DNA from: Brachyhypopomus gauderio | Taxonomy: Eukaryota > Chordata > Actinopteri > Gymnotiformes > Hypopomidae | Assembly: GCF_052324685.1 (NCBI RefSeq) | Contig: NC_135225.1 | Coordinates: 10,773,503-10,837,502 of the forward strand | Direction of reading: 5' to 3' | DNA length: 64,000 nucleotides | Part shown: positions 51,465-63,600 of the stretch, one piece after another | Position numbering within the stretch: position 1 is the stretch's first letter | How the letters are laid out: every line of letters starts with the position of its first letter | Program-made: the position numbers and the translations under genes | The notes under the pieces: model-generated | What the model saw: only the letters and a program-made list of their open reading frames with translations | The model's database searches: none | Told to the model about the DNA's origin: nothing

Positions 51465-51529
<65 letters not shown>

Positions 51530-51662
51530 ATGTACCTTACCCAATAAAGTACGAGATTATGAGCAGCTGAACTACACGGTTGATGATGCCGATGGTCCAG
51601 CTCTTCACCACCACAGACTTGGTCGTCTCATAAGTGAAGAAATCCGTTATACAGCTCCACAT
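48107..51662 (-). CDS. p2rx3: P2X purinoceptor 3, ATP-gated cation channel
   Basis: Twelve exons join in phase to 409 aa (human 397): 51662-51541, 51231-51096, 50959-50888, 50721-50652, 50481-50388, 50036-49959, 49827-49686, 49597-49461, 49314-49221, 49105-49040, 48408-48331, 48247-48107. The start of TM1 is nearly the P2X3 signature ([19 protein letters not shown]). The ATP-site residues are visible: the lysines in TKVKG, the GYNFRFAKY box and [10 protein letters not shown]. The extracellular cysteines and several NxT/S sites are kept. TM2 (about [19 protein letters not shown]) and the ending [11 protein letters not shown] also match P2X3. Known role: rapidly desensitising ATP receptor of sensory neurons. 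Introns carry CA, CATC-type and other repeats. Confidence 0.95.
48510..48945. repeat. CATCC/CACC minisatellite in p2rx3 intron 11
   Basis: Tandem array built of short units such as CACTCATCC and CATCCACC, with a higher-order period of about 76 bp in its middle (CCACCCCTTCACTC recurs at 48601, 48677 and 48753). It explains the 180-aa plus-strand frame rich in His-Pro and Ser. A shorter related array lies in another p2rx3 intron at 50240-50370. Confidence 0.9.
50240..50370. repeat. Short CATCC-rich array in p2rx3 intron 5
   Basis: Degenerate CACTCATCC/CCATCCACC units just downstream (in the sense of the gene) of the exon ending at 50388. It is of the same unit type as the large array at 48510-48945. 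Confidence 0.75.
51468..51525. repeat. CA microsatellite in p2rx3 intron 1
   Basis: About 28 CA units lying roughly 15 bases from the donor of exon 1 (exon end 51541). Confidence 0.92.
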
Positions 51663-51986
51663 CTTTCTCACACAGCTCTACCAACTACAAAAGATAATAT
51701 TAATTTAAACCTCTTGTGTTTGGACGGTTTCCTTTAAAAGACCAAATAGTGGAGTTGAGTGTTAACTGTAAATCTAAATCAAGATTTTTACATTAAAGGA
51801 ACACAGAATTCTGATAAAATAAATAAATTCTACTATCAGTTTGGTTTGACAGTTAAAGATGAAACAAGGCGTAAGATGACCGACGTTGGTGTGTGATGGA
51901 TCCTCTCACTCAGACTTACAGACCCTCCCACACTCTGGTACTTTCTCTTTTCTCCACTCTCCTCCTCTTTTCTCAGCCTGCCATAC

Positions 51987-51989
<3 letters not shown>

Positions 51990-52060
<71 letters not shown>
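51990..52060. repeat. CA microsatellite, about 35 units
   Basis: Uninterrupted CA run upstream of p2rx3. Confidence 0.93.
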
Positions 52061-52062
<2 letters not shown>

Positions 52063-52449
52063 TACTATACATGTAGGTCATCTTTAACATAGTCATTACA
52101 AGGACTGTCTCTCTCAAACAAAAGTAATGCTAAGTGATGAGTGATAATTTGATTCTCTTGAAACAAGAACTCAAAAAGAGAGATGGAGAGAGAGAGAGCT
52201 GGAGAGGGACAGAAGATGTTAAGATAATGAAAGAATGAGAAGGAGGATGAGAGGGAAATGGACTTGACTCAATACAAATTGATGAATAAGACTGCTGCAA
52301 ATGTGATAAAGAGCAAAATGGCTGGAGGTATAGATGGAAAGTCAGACTAGAAAGAGGACAAGGAAGACGAGTGGGGGATGAATACCCATAAAAGTTGTAG
52401 ATTGGGGGGGGGCTAACCTGAAGAGAATGCAGAGTGGTTGCACAGCTTT

Positions 52450-52795
52450 AGCGATATGACAGGTAGTTGCTTTGGAGTTCAAGCTGGTTGCTATTATGTA
52501 CCAGGTGATTGCTATGACCTTAGGTGATTCCTATTGCATTCCAGGTTACTGCTTGTTGCTAGTTGGTTGGAGCCACAAATGGTTGCAATGCTGCTACTGG
52601 GGTTCTACTAGTTGCTATGACATCCAGAACTGTTGATAAAGTGGGTCCCATGGAGTCTAAGGTTGTTGTGATGCTCTTCCAGTTAACTGCCATGAAGTTG
52701 CTAAGTGGTTGCTATGACATTCCAGCTGGTTGTTATTGTCTTGCTAGTTTGCTATGGTACCTTAAGGTGAAGTGGTTGCCATGGAGTCCCAATTG
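52450..52795. repeat. Degenerate GGTTGCTATG-type minisatellite
   Basis: Repeated elements of the kind GGTTGCTATGACATTCCAG and GTTGCCATGGAGTC recur every 20-40 bases with heavy divergence. Similar GGTTGCTA-type minisatellites are common in fish genomes. No open frame of interest. Confidence 0.65.
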
Positions 52796-54180
52796 ATAAT
52801 CACTAGTGTGTAATCAGTTAGTGTGTAACATGGTAGTGTATATCAACATTTTAAACATTTGCCCAATCAGAACAAACAAAAATCCTAGAAGAAAGAATAG
52901 AATGCATTGCATGCACATGAAGCATTTTACATGAAGACTTCAAACTCAAGAGGGCACCGTGCCTTGGAAGACACCACATAAATCAGCCAGACACAGAAGT
53001 AGACATACATTTCTGAGATAAGGTGAGAGGCCAGTTGAGCATTAAAGGGGAGTGGGGCACTATGAAACATGTTTGATAGAGTGGCGTAGACCCAGAGGAC
53101 ATGGTGAGGCGTGGTGTGAAATGATCAGATTCTGTTCATGTGCACCATCGTGTGCATGAGAATGTGCACGTCCAGGTTCAGGTTACGCTCATTTGAGCAT
53201 TATAAGAGCCTACATTCTCTCACTCTACCAAGTCTAGTGTGGTTTGTCTGACTCCACTCAAAAACCACGGGATAGACGACTAAACCTTAAAATCTGCCTG
53301 CCCTTCCCATCTTCTCTCCCTCTCTCATCTCTCTCTCTCTAATTTTCTCCACTCACAGACCACACTTGTAACAAAAAGCATTTTGTTACACCGCAATCAC
53401 TATCCATTTCACAAGGACTCCAAAGACTGATGCAACACTTCAGCATCATTAAAGTGTGTCTGGTTAATCCAGGTTGGGATTCAAAATAAAAGCGCCTGGG
53501 CTAGAGACTAGCACAATTAATAAGCCATAAAACAAATACATTACTTACATAAATAGCTTTAATAACAGGATTTATGCCTTGAGGCAGCTGCCTGATCGCC
53601 TGGTGTAGTGTACTATCAGGAAACAAGAACACTGGCTCATACATTATTAGACATCCTTAAAGAGCTTTTGTGAGATACTGAACATCCATTAAAACCTCTT
53701 TAAGACATTTTACTTGGCTTGACAAAAACATGAAATTGATTATTTATATTAAAGGAAATACTTTTTTCATGATGATTTATCACAAATATTTCTATATTTT
53801 AAAACACATCACTGATATACTGAAAGTGCACTGGAGATGTTAGTAAAAAAAAATCTGTGTAAAGATGTCTTAAGAACTAACATGGGAAAAAAAAACTAAT
53901 TTGTGATTTCACAAACAGAATAACCGAATTTGGACACATTCTATTAAAACTACAATAGATATTTACATAAAATATGTTACATGTCTGAAATTACAATGAA
54001 AGTTTATGAATTAACTTTCAGCTCCTAATACTAGTTAATACTTATTAATTTTAGATTGCAATATTTGTGAAGATATACTGTAGTTAGAGGGAACACCTTT
54101 GTAGGATAATAAAATACAATAAAGGATGACTATTCTAATTATTATTTCTCTCTCTGTGTGCTCTGTTTATATAAAGTCTC

Positions 54181-54931
54181 TCAGTCTGAGCCAGACTCTT
54201 CGGAACTAGGCGGAGTGCTGGTCATCTCCTCTTCATCATCTGAGCCCTGAGAGTGATGTTGGGGGGGGGGGGTGTCAGAGGGGGGAGAAGTGAAAGGTTT
54301 TCAAATATTAGGACATCTAGGGGTTCAGCAGAAACACTTAAGAGCATGAGCACAGTGCAGGGCTACTGACAGACCAGTGGATATTAATGGTTGTCCATGT
54401 GCAGCAAAAGTCAGTGTGTGTGTGTGTGTGTGTGTGTGTATTCCTGCCTTGCGCTTGCGCCCCTTGCCCCGGTCAGATTCAGATGAACTCTCTTCACTGG
54501 AGATGAACTCTCGACTCTTAAAGCTCTCATTGCCTGCAGCCCCTTCTTTCTCCTTCACTCCGGCAGACTTGCTCTTCACCTTCTTCTCCTCCACCTTCTT
54601 TCCCTTCTTCTTCTCCCTTAAGAAGATCAATCAAACCAAATAAGGGGTGATAAAGAATGAAAGGAATTTACAGCTCACCATGTAAAAGCTCTACTGGTCT
54701 ACTTGGAGCAGACCATTCAAGAAACCTCCAGCTACGCTACAATTATTTTATTTGGTCTATTTAAAGGTGTGCTGTGATTCTGAGCAGAGGTGTGCTGCTG
54801 TTGCCACGGCGATGGGAAGGATGGGTGCGCTACTTTTTCGAGGATCCCGATGAGCCTCCGCCTCTCTCTCTGTACTCCTTCATCGCCCGCTCGTAGTCCT
54901 TCTTCGCCTCTTCAGCTTTCCCTTCCCACTC
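54181..54931 (-). CDS. ssrp1: SSRP1, FACT complex subunit (C-terminal exons only)
   Basis: Partial gene: three terminal exons, 54931-54834, 54616-54448 and 54246-54181. The first holds the end of the HMG box (EWEGKAEEAKKDYERAMKEY). The second is lysine-rich and then reads ESFKSREFISSEESSSES, matching the human FKSKEFVSSDESSS tail. The third ends EEEMTSTPPSSEESGSD, as in human ASTPPSSEDS. SSRP1 pairs with SPT16 in FACT, the histone chaperone that loosens nucleosomes for polymerases. All upstream exons, including the start, must lie beyond 64000, because the next 9 kb is mobile DNA. The middle intron appears to start with a GC donor at 54447, the only option that keeps phase with the last exon. 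Confidence 0.9.
54415..54439. repeat. GT microsatellite in ssrp1 intron
   Basis: About 12 GT units immediately next to the exon ending at 54448. Close to it, at 54261-54272, is a 12-base G run. Confidence 0.88.
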
Positions 54932-55067
54932 CTGTGGGGCAGAAGAGAGGAGGGCAGGAGAGAGGGGGGCAGAAGAGAGAGGGGCAGGAGCAAGGGGAGC
55001 AGGGAGGAAGAGGGGAAGACAAAGACCAATTGTAGGTGCAACCAAATGTAGGTGACAACAGGAACGG

Positions 55068-55126
55068 AGGAGAGTATTCAGAAGAGACAGACACCTCTTA
55101 CAGGAAGAGAGGAGAATATTCAGAAG
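55068..55126. repeat. 18-bp direct duplication beside transposon edge
   Basis: GAGGAGAGTATTCAGAAG at about 55068 recurs as GAGGAGAATATTCAGAAG ending at 55126, directly against the first base of the adjoining transposon-like end. Confidence 0.6.
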
Positions 55127-56909
55127 CAGTGATGGCTAAGTTACTTTGAAAAAGTAATCCGATTACTGATTACAGATTACTCCTTTTAAAAGTAACTTAG
55201 TTACGTTACTGATTACTTGATTTTAAAAGTAACTACATTAGATTACAAGTTACTTTAATAGTTACATTCAGCAGCAAAATAAATATTTCCAATACTCACT
55301 TTATTGGAAGTGCATTTTTAACAGTAACAATGTATTGAAGCAGGTTCGGTAACCGAGGCAGAAACTGCTTAATCCAAAAATCCAGAGGAGGGAAACTTTA
55401 TTGATAACGCAACCCTGGCGCGCGACGTCGCCGCCCCCCCAGTGTCACTTAAAGGGCAAGACTCGCCATGAGGAGTAGTAGTCGCTAGGGGTGTATTCAA
55501 CTAAGGATTTTCATAGTCGAATCTGATTCGTCAGCTTTTCGCTTTAGTCGACTAATAGTCGATTAATGGTTTGTTTTTATGTTTTTATTTAGAACACCTT
55601 AAACGGGATCCCGTTCTCATTCAGGACTTTTTTCCTCTTCAAAGTAAAAACCTAAAACACTCAGATAAATGAATAAACATGGTTGTTTGGCTTTATTCAG
55701 CTTTTATTTATTTACTTATTAATTTTTTAATGAAACGTTAGAGAACATTAACCGTCAGTGCGCATTGCGCATATCGAACTGTCAGACAGGCACTGTGCAA
55801 AATGTCAAAAACATTTTAAATAAAATATGCCTGCCTGAAAATATAAATAATTGCCACACAACAGCAAAAAAATACAAGGAAAGGTTAAAGTAACGGGGTT
55901 TAAAAGCAAACAACAGCAAAAAATGTTTATAGGCCTACTTGCCGAGATGCACTGCGACGAGACAACACGACTGAAACGACAAACGTTTTTTTTCGCCTTA
56001 CGCGTTTTAAATGGTATGCCATGTTGGTTGTTGTCATGCGAAATGAAAGACGTTGATGACATAACTTGCACTTTACTTTGTTTGATTCATCTTTTTTCAA
56101 AATACTTTTGAAGTTTTTAAGTAGGCAGTTTTTTAGCAGGTGCTGCGCGTATTCTGTAGCGTGTTTAGCTCCGCTCGTTTGGATTGTGCAACAGCAGTGT
56201 GTGATTTATTAATGTGTAGTAAGGAAGATGCTTATTGGCAATGCGCAAACATCATTTTAAAATATTTATTAACAGAAATTAGGATGATTTTATTTGACAA
56301 AAGGCTATATATAACGAAAACAAAGACATTTCATGTAACAACTAATGCTTAGCTGCATCCTTGGGCACCCCCATGCAGTTAGAATGGTACATTCGACTAT
56401 GACGTTCATAGTCGACTAGGGGGTATAGTCGACTATAGTCGAATCAGCGACTATTGCAGGTCACCCCTAGTAGTCACTACAGTATCTCCTGACATTACGT
56501 TTGTGTAGCTGTGCGGTATTATTTGTAAATTTATTTGTAAACGTAATACAAGCGAACTGTTCAGTCAAACAGCTTGTGAAACGAAATACCATTACAATTT
56601 CAAGCATTTTAAAGTAGGCTACGTTAGTCAAAATTCCAGCACTTTTCAAACGTGGAACACTAAGCAACATTAAAATTCATCAGGTAAATGTTCATTCCTC
56701 TGTTTTTGAGGGGCGTTTCTTTATACTACCACATATCGTTACGGGAAGACACTGCAAAAAATGACTTGTAAAACGTGCTCACGCTTTCACAAAGTCGCGC
56801 GCAGCGTGCGGAGTCGAGCACTACGGTCAGACGCAAAAGTAGAACTGACCAAGAAGAAAGATAAAATATATATTTTACTAGGGAAAATAAAAATAGTAAC
56901 GCACAGTTA
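55127..56909. mobile_element. hAT-like DNA transposon, left part, with insertions
   Basis: Begins CAGTGATGGCTAAGTTAC at 55127 and continues with many AAGTAAC/GTAATC/GATTACT elements, a pattern of subterminal repeats seen in fish hAT-like non-autonomous elements. No matching right end is seen inside the window. A second element is inserted in it (55486-56469) and the BEL/Pao element interrupts or abuts it at 56910, so the right part, if present, lies beyond 64000. No transposase frame is visible. The stretch 56478-56909 is assigned here only by position. Confidence 0.4.
55486..56469. mobile_element. Non-autonomous hAT element, 984 bp, nested
   Basis: Ends are inverted: TAGGGGTG at 55486-55493 and CACCCCTA at 56462-56469. 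The flanking 8 bases are GTAGTCGC (55478-55485) and GTAGTCAC (56470-56477), one mismatch, which fits the 8-bp target duplication of hAT transposons. Inside each end are repeated TCGACTA/TAGTCGA motifs, which would serve as transposase-binding subterminal repeats. No transposase is encoded, so it would need a helper. The 86-aa plus frame at 55851 has no domain. Confidence 0.75.
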
Positions 56910-57530
56910 TGTACGAAAGACTGTCGTTTTATCTTGTTGTTTTATATAAGAAGTTGTTCTCATTGCGTTGCAGTACATTAGTCCGGGCTTGTAGAATGCG
57001 CACGCGCAGCGTCCGTTGGTCCTTACCGAAAGATAGGAGAGATAACTTTGTACAGCGGTGTGTCTCATCTTTATCTGAAAGTTGTGTGCGTCAATATATC
57101 AAAAGTGAGTTCAATATTGTTAGTACTAATGTAGTACATGCTGCAGCGAGTGTGATATATGTACTAGGTCGATGCGAGCCGTTATTATTTCGACCTGTGT
57201 TGTTGTTAGCTCGTTACGAGCGATTGAGTAATTTACAGTGTTCTGTTATATCATTCAATGTATCTACACATGATCGGTGATCTGTTAGATGTAACATTTT
57301 CATTCATTGGATTAATTTCCGTTTGTCACTGTACTCATTTGGAGGATGTGTTTGTTTAGCCTTGTAGTAATTGATTGAATGTACTATTTGAGTAATTCAT
57401 CTGTTTTTTCCTGTAATTACAGCCACACATATACAACCATCTACACATATCTTTTCGGGCATCTATCCCAATTCATGTCTGTATCATCCATCTCTCATCC
57501 AATCCTTGTAACATTCCATGTTCAATAAAG
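56910..57530 (+). repeat. 5' LTR of the BEL/Pao element (right edge approximate)
   Basis: At least 56910-57224 is confirmed by its match to the 3' copy. An AATAAA lies at about 57523, which would suit an LTR polyadenylation signal, so the LTR may reach about 57530, but the true end needs the complete 3' copy. Confidence 0.75.
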
Positions 57531-57635
57531 CAAAAGTGGAAAACCAAAATCTCTCGGAGCCCAGCTTTCTGACCGAAGCTTCCAACCTCCAACGTTCACC
57601 AGATCAGCACACACTAGAGCCAGTCACTCTTTTTC

Positions 57636-60600
57636 ATGGTCCTTCGAGCCGGATCGGTGATAACTACAGAGGTTATGGATACATCACGCGAAGGCCCTCA
57701 CGTACCTTCAGTGCAGCCACGTATCCAGCGAGAGAGATGTCCACCAGCCTACCTTGATGACTATGAAGTGGAATACCACCCGAAGCCAGCTGATGCACCC
57801 CATCCGCCGCATAGCCTCTCTCCCTCAGGCGGAACTGATCCTGGATCCCGAGGTAGTAAACCGATGTCACAGGTCAGTGCAAGCTCCACTCCAGTTCGCT
57901 CCATAACTGACGCCCTAAGCGATGTCCAAGCAGCCGAACTAGATGAACATATTAGACGCCTGGAACTGACAGAACTACACCGCCAGTTTGAGGAGGAGTG
58001 CCAAATAGAGGAACAGTGTCGGCTACTAGATAATCAGGCGCGTAAAGCCCTCTTTCAGAGAGAGGAACTTATTAGAGAAAAGGAGCGACAGAGCCGTCAT
58101 TTAGATGAGGAAGCTCACGCTGCGCATAGAAGTAAAGAGTTCCTGACCAAGCAGTCCATTCTTCGGAAACGACTGAAGGATAAAGAGATAGAGTTGGAGA
58201 AAGCACGTCTCACTGCAGCGTATCTTAAGGAGTCTTCTCAACCCTCACACATTCGCGCGCCTACACCTGTGATTCAACCCATAGTAGCGGCTTTAGACAC
58301 AATACCACCGAGCTGTGCTTACCCACAGCACTCCACACCTAAGGATGGCATAGCAGTGTTACCAGTACATCAGATTCAGCCCGTGAATTCTGTATTTCCT
58401 ACCGAGAGCTGTAAGACGAACCCTGCTAAACCGATACCTTCAGCAGTGATACAAACGCAGTTACAAGCTACTCAAAGGACCCAATTACCTAATCAGCATA
58501 GGGACTCCTGTCCAGAAGCTGTCATCCAACCTGCAGGGAGGAATGAAACACATCGGCCCTTATCACAGGACCCTCCTCTAATGCCGGCACAGCCCTGGAA
58601 TGAACCTCGAGTACAATCCCCAATTCCAGATCATATGCCTGCTTATCCACAGCCAAGCACACCCAATGCCAATTTAATGGAGCTGCTTATTGCTACATCC
58701 TACGGGATACCTAAACCCTCTCTGCCTAGATTTAGCAGTGGTAAGGAGTCTGACTTCGCTTTATTGAAAATGGGCTTCGATAACCTCATGGGTGCGCACT
58801 CTCATTTGACTGAGCCATTTAAGTACCAGGTGCTCCTAGACCATTTAAAATTGCCAAGCGCATATAGACTAGCTCAATCTTATATGCATGATCCTACTCC
58901 ATACACCACAGCTATGCAGGCCCTACAGGATAAATATGGACAGCCTCGTCAGCTAGTTCAGAGTGAACTGGGCACTATACTGAACTCCCCTCCTGTCCGG
59001 ATAGGCGACGCAGAATGCTTTGATAACTTCGCTCTATCTGTGCATTCATTAGTCGGTATGCTCCGCTCATTAGAAGGCGAGAATGGTTATGAACTGAGAT
59101 GCGGTTCACATGTAGATAGACTCCTTAGCAAACTCCCTGTAAACTATCGTGATGGATTTGTAGAGTATTGTCTTAACCGTGGCATACTCCAAACTGGAAC
59201 AGATAGAACTTACACCCTAAGTGAGTTCTCTGCGTGGCTACAACTCAAAGCGCAAGCTAAGCGCATTTCTAGTCGAGCCGCTGCCTTATCCTCGGAACAA
59301 GTTACGTCGGTGAGGAAAACTAAGAAAGCCTCTAGTATGACCTCAACTGTCTACTATGGAGCAGATGAAGGTGCCTGTAGGAGGCCCAATAAACCCCCTG
59401 AACTTAAGGAAGCCTTCTCCAAGCCTAAGGAGAAGCCAAAACCTTACTGCCCTTACTGCAATGCGAGAGAACACTATTTGAGTGTCTGTGCTAAGTTCAA
59501 GTCACTGACTCCCAGCCAGATCTCGGAATGGCTTAAAGACAAAAGCTGCTGGCGCTGTGGACGCAATCATAAACCGGACTCCTGCACGCTTAAGAAACCC
59601 TGCAGCATCTGTAAGGGGCGGCACCTCACAATACTACATGAAGCGGTCTATCAGGAGCCTAACCAGGTCCTTATAGTCAACACTCCCACCGAGACAATCT
59701 ACCTTGATCGTCCCAATCGACCGCAGAGAGTCATGTTAAAAGTAGTCAAGGTTAACCTTCACAATGGCGGCCGTTCACTAGAAACGTATGCTGTACTGGA
59801 TGATGGCTCCGAACGGACCCTTATCCTTTCCCCTGCCGTTCAGCACCTGGGCTTGAAGACAAAGCCTGAGATCCTGGCATTAAGAACGGTTCGACATGAT
59901 GTCGTAGATCTTCAAGGTGCCTCTGTGGCCTTCGACATATCACCTGCAAATGACTCAAGCAAGAGATTCAGAGTTCATCATGCCTTCACGGCAGATGAAC
60001 TCGGCCTCTCGGAGCATAGTCACCCTGTTAGATCCCTAATGGGAAAATACCGACATCTACAGGATTTACCTCTTCAAACTCTAGATAGAGTATGTCCCCT
60101 AGTACTTATAGGTTCCGACTTCCCCCACCTGCTCCTCCCTACGCAACCAATAATCGCTGGTCCACCGGGAGCTCCGGTAGCGGTGTGTACACCCCTTGGG
60201 TGGACCCTCCAAGGACCTGCTAGCTTAATCCACCCGCCTGCAGGGGAGCAGAGGTGTCTTTTCACAGCACTTGCACCCCCTACCTCCGACCTCCTGCATC
60301 ACGTAGAGAAGCTGTGGCAAGTCGATACCCTGCCCTACATCAGAGGCAAGGAGGCTATACGCTCAAAGTTAGACCAGCAGGCTCTAGCGCTACTAGAGAG
60401 CCAAACTACTCGAGTAAAAGTGGGTGGAGTTGAGAGGTATGCAACCCCACTGTTACGACGTAAGAATTCACCACCACTTAGAGCACCTGAAACTGCCTGC
60501 ATTTCCTTACTACGTAGTACAGAACGACGATTGGCTAGAGATGTTGAGCGAGCCAAAGCTTACCACCAGGAGGTAAAGAAGTTAGTACAGGCCGGTTACA

Positions 60601-63600
60601 TACAAAGAGTGGCTCCTGAGGAGGTAAACTCCACAGAAGAGTCCTGGTTCCTACCGCACCATCTGGTGTATCACAACGGTAAGACGAGGCTTGTGTTCAA
60701 CTGCTCGTTCCAGTATGGGGGCCAAAGCCTCAACAGTAATCTCCTGACTGGTCCTACCTTGGGACCCTCCTTGTTGGGTGTCCTCCTCCGGTTTCGAGAA
60801 CACACTGTAGCCATAAGTGGGGATATTAGAGCGATGTTTCATCAAATCCGCCTCCTCCCTCAAGACAAGCCATTACTGCGTTTCCTCTGGAGAGATAAGA
60901 AGGAGGAAGAGCCAACAGTATTCGAATGGCAGGTGCTCCCGTTCGGTACTACGTGTAGCCCATGCTGTGCCACTTATGCACTTCAGTACCATGTGAGAGA
61001 GCAGAGAGAAGGCAACGAGGACATCGTGCAGTCAATAGAACGAGCCTTCTATGTGGACAACTGCCTCCAAAGTCTCACTTCCGTAGAGGCGGCTAGAGAC
61101 CTTATAGACCGGCTGCGTGGATTGTTGGCTCTGGGAGGGTTTGAGATAAGACAGTGGGCCAGCAATACTCCAGCTGCAGTAGAACATCTTCCAACTGAGG
61201 CTAGAGCTACCAATACAGAATTGTGGCTCTCCGAACAGTGTGGGGATCCACAAGAGTCGACTCTCGGACTGCGCTGGAATTGTCTCACAGACTGCCTGGG
61301 TTACAGGCATCGACCCGTAGAGTATTCAGAGCCCACTCTCAGAAATGTATATAAAGTTCTAGCAACACAGTACGACCCCCTAGGGTACCTCATACCCTAC
61401 ACGACAAGAGCTAAAGTCCTGGTTCAAGATCTCTGGAAGTCAGAAATAAACTGGGATGAGCGCATACCTAATGAGGAATTGCTAGAGAGATGGAGAGCAT
61501 GGGAAGCCGAGCTCAAACATTTACCTTCAGTGCAGATACCTCGATGCTACCGTCCTCCCTGCGCAGATAATGGCGAGTCTAGGATTGAAGCTCACATATT
61601 CTGTGACGCTTCAGAACGAGCCTATGGTTCCGTGAGTTATCTTCGCACGCAGTGTATACAAGAACATGTACATGTGTCGTTCATTATGGCGAGATCTAGG
61701 GTGGCTCCTCGAAAACAGATATCTATGCCGCGTTTAGAATTGTGTGCAGCACTCACTGGAGCACAGCTGGCGGGAGTCATCAGTGCTGAGTTAGAAATTC
61801 CTGTCAGAGACATAACCCTGTGGTCTGATTCAACAACAGTGCTAAATTGGATTAAGTCTGATTCCTGTCGCTACAAAGTGTTTGTAGGCACACGGATCGC
61901 TGAGATACAAGATCTCACAGAATTAACCAACTGGAGATACGTGAATACAGCGGATAACCCAGCAGATGACTTGACAAGGGGAAAGACTCTAATAGAGTTG
62001 AGTCACCCACACCGATGGCGGCACGGCCCATCATTTCTCCATCAACATGAGGACTCATGGCCAATACTACCCACATTAAAACCTCCTCAGGAGGATGTTG
62101 AAGAGAAGAGAAGTGCATTTTTGGGGAATATGACAGTCAGCAGTCCTAAGCTACCTGATCTCACACAGATCCAAACTTGGTCAGCTCTCCTGAATGTCAC
62201 TCACCAGTTCCTTCACGGGGCGGCCAACCCTCAGAAAGGTGTTGAGATGACTGCCGCGGATGTCTTGGCTACTGAACTTTACCTGCTCAAACAGGCTCAG
62301 AAAGAAAGTTTCCCAGAAGAATTAGACACCCTGTCTACAGATAAGTCAGTGACTCCACGGAGCCGCCTGATCACTCTTGCTCCGGAGTATGACAGAGCTT
62401 TAGGTCTTATACGTGTAGGAGGAAGACTTAGAAGAGCAGTGGATCTAGATCCAGACACTATTCATCCCATAGTGCTGGACGCTAAGCATCGTGTAACACA
62501 GCTGCTCATTCAGAAATATGATGAAGATTTACATCACCCTGGAGCAGAACGCGTCTTTGGCGAGATTAGACGCAGGTACTGGATCCTACGGGGTAGAGAG
62601 GCTATCAGACGACATCAGTACAACTGCTTTGAATGTCGCAAATGGAGAGCTACACCAGTGATTCCTAAGATGGCTGATCTACCACCTGCCAGACTCCGTC
62701 TGTTCAAACCACCATTCTGGTCCACAGGGGTGGACTGTTTTGGCCCTTACAGTGTCAAAATCGGACGGCGTACAGAGAAACGCTGGGGAATCATATTTAA
62801 ATGTATGACGACCAGTTGTGTCCATCTAGACATACTAGAGAGTATAGATACAGACGCGTTCTTGATGGCATTGAGAAGGTTTGTAGCCCGGAGGGGTAAA
62901 CCTTTCGAGATCCTCTCAGACAGGGGCACAAACTTCAGAGGTGGAACTGTGGAACTCCAAGAATCCTTCGCCTCGCTTGGTAACTCACTCCGGCAACATC
63001 TCTCGGAGCAGCAGATCACATTCAGATTCAATCCACCAAACGCTCCACACTTCGGTGGCACATGGGAGAGAGAGATCAAGTCTGTTAAAGCTGCTTTACA
63101 TGTGGTCCTGGGAGGACAGACGGTGAGTGAGTCTGTGCTACGCACTGTCATGATTGAGGTGGAAGGCATCATTAATTCAAAACCACTAGGCTATATCTCA
63201 TCAGATGTCGCTGATCCAGACCCAGTTACACCAAATCTATTACTGATGGGTCGACGGGATGCATCGCTCCCACAAGCGATCTATGCCTCAGCCGATCTCC
63301 TCGGTAGGCGACGCTGGAGACATAGTCAAGTCCTAGCAGACCATTTCTGGTCTAATTTTATTCGTTATCACCTGCCTGATCTCCAGAAGCGGCAGAAGTG
63401 GCATCAGGACTTGGACAATTTGTCTGTCGGGCAAGTGGTGATGGTGGTAGATGCTCAGCTGCCACGAGCTTTGTGGCCCATTGGTCGGGTGATTAATGTT
63501 TTCCCAGGTGGCGATGGACTTGTCCGTACAGCAGAGGTGCAGGTCAAGGATCGGACCTACTTACGACCGGTTGCACGGCTGGTCAGACTACCGGCATGGA

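Larger units (their letters stand above)
51663..54180. other. Gap between p2rx3 and ssrp1
   Basis: Contains the presumed p2rx3 promoter, a CA microsatellite, a degenerate minisatellite and probably the ssrp1 3' UTR. No additional coding exon was recognised. Confidence 0.45.
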
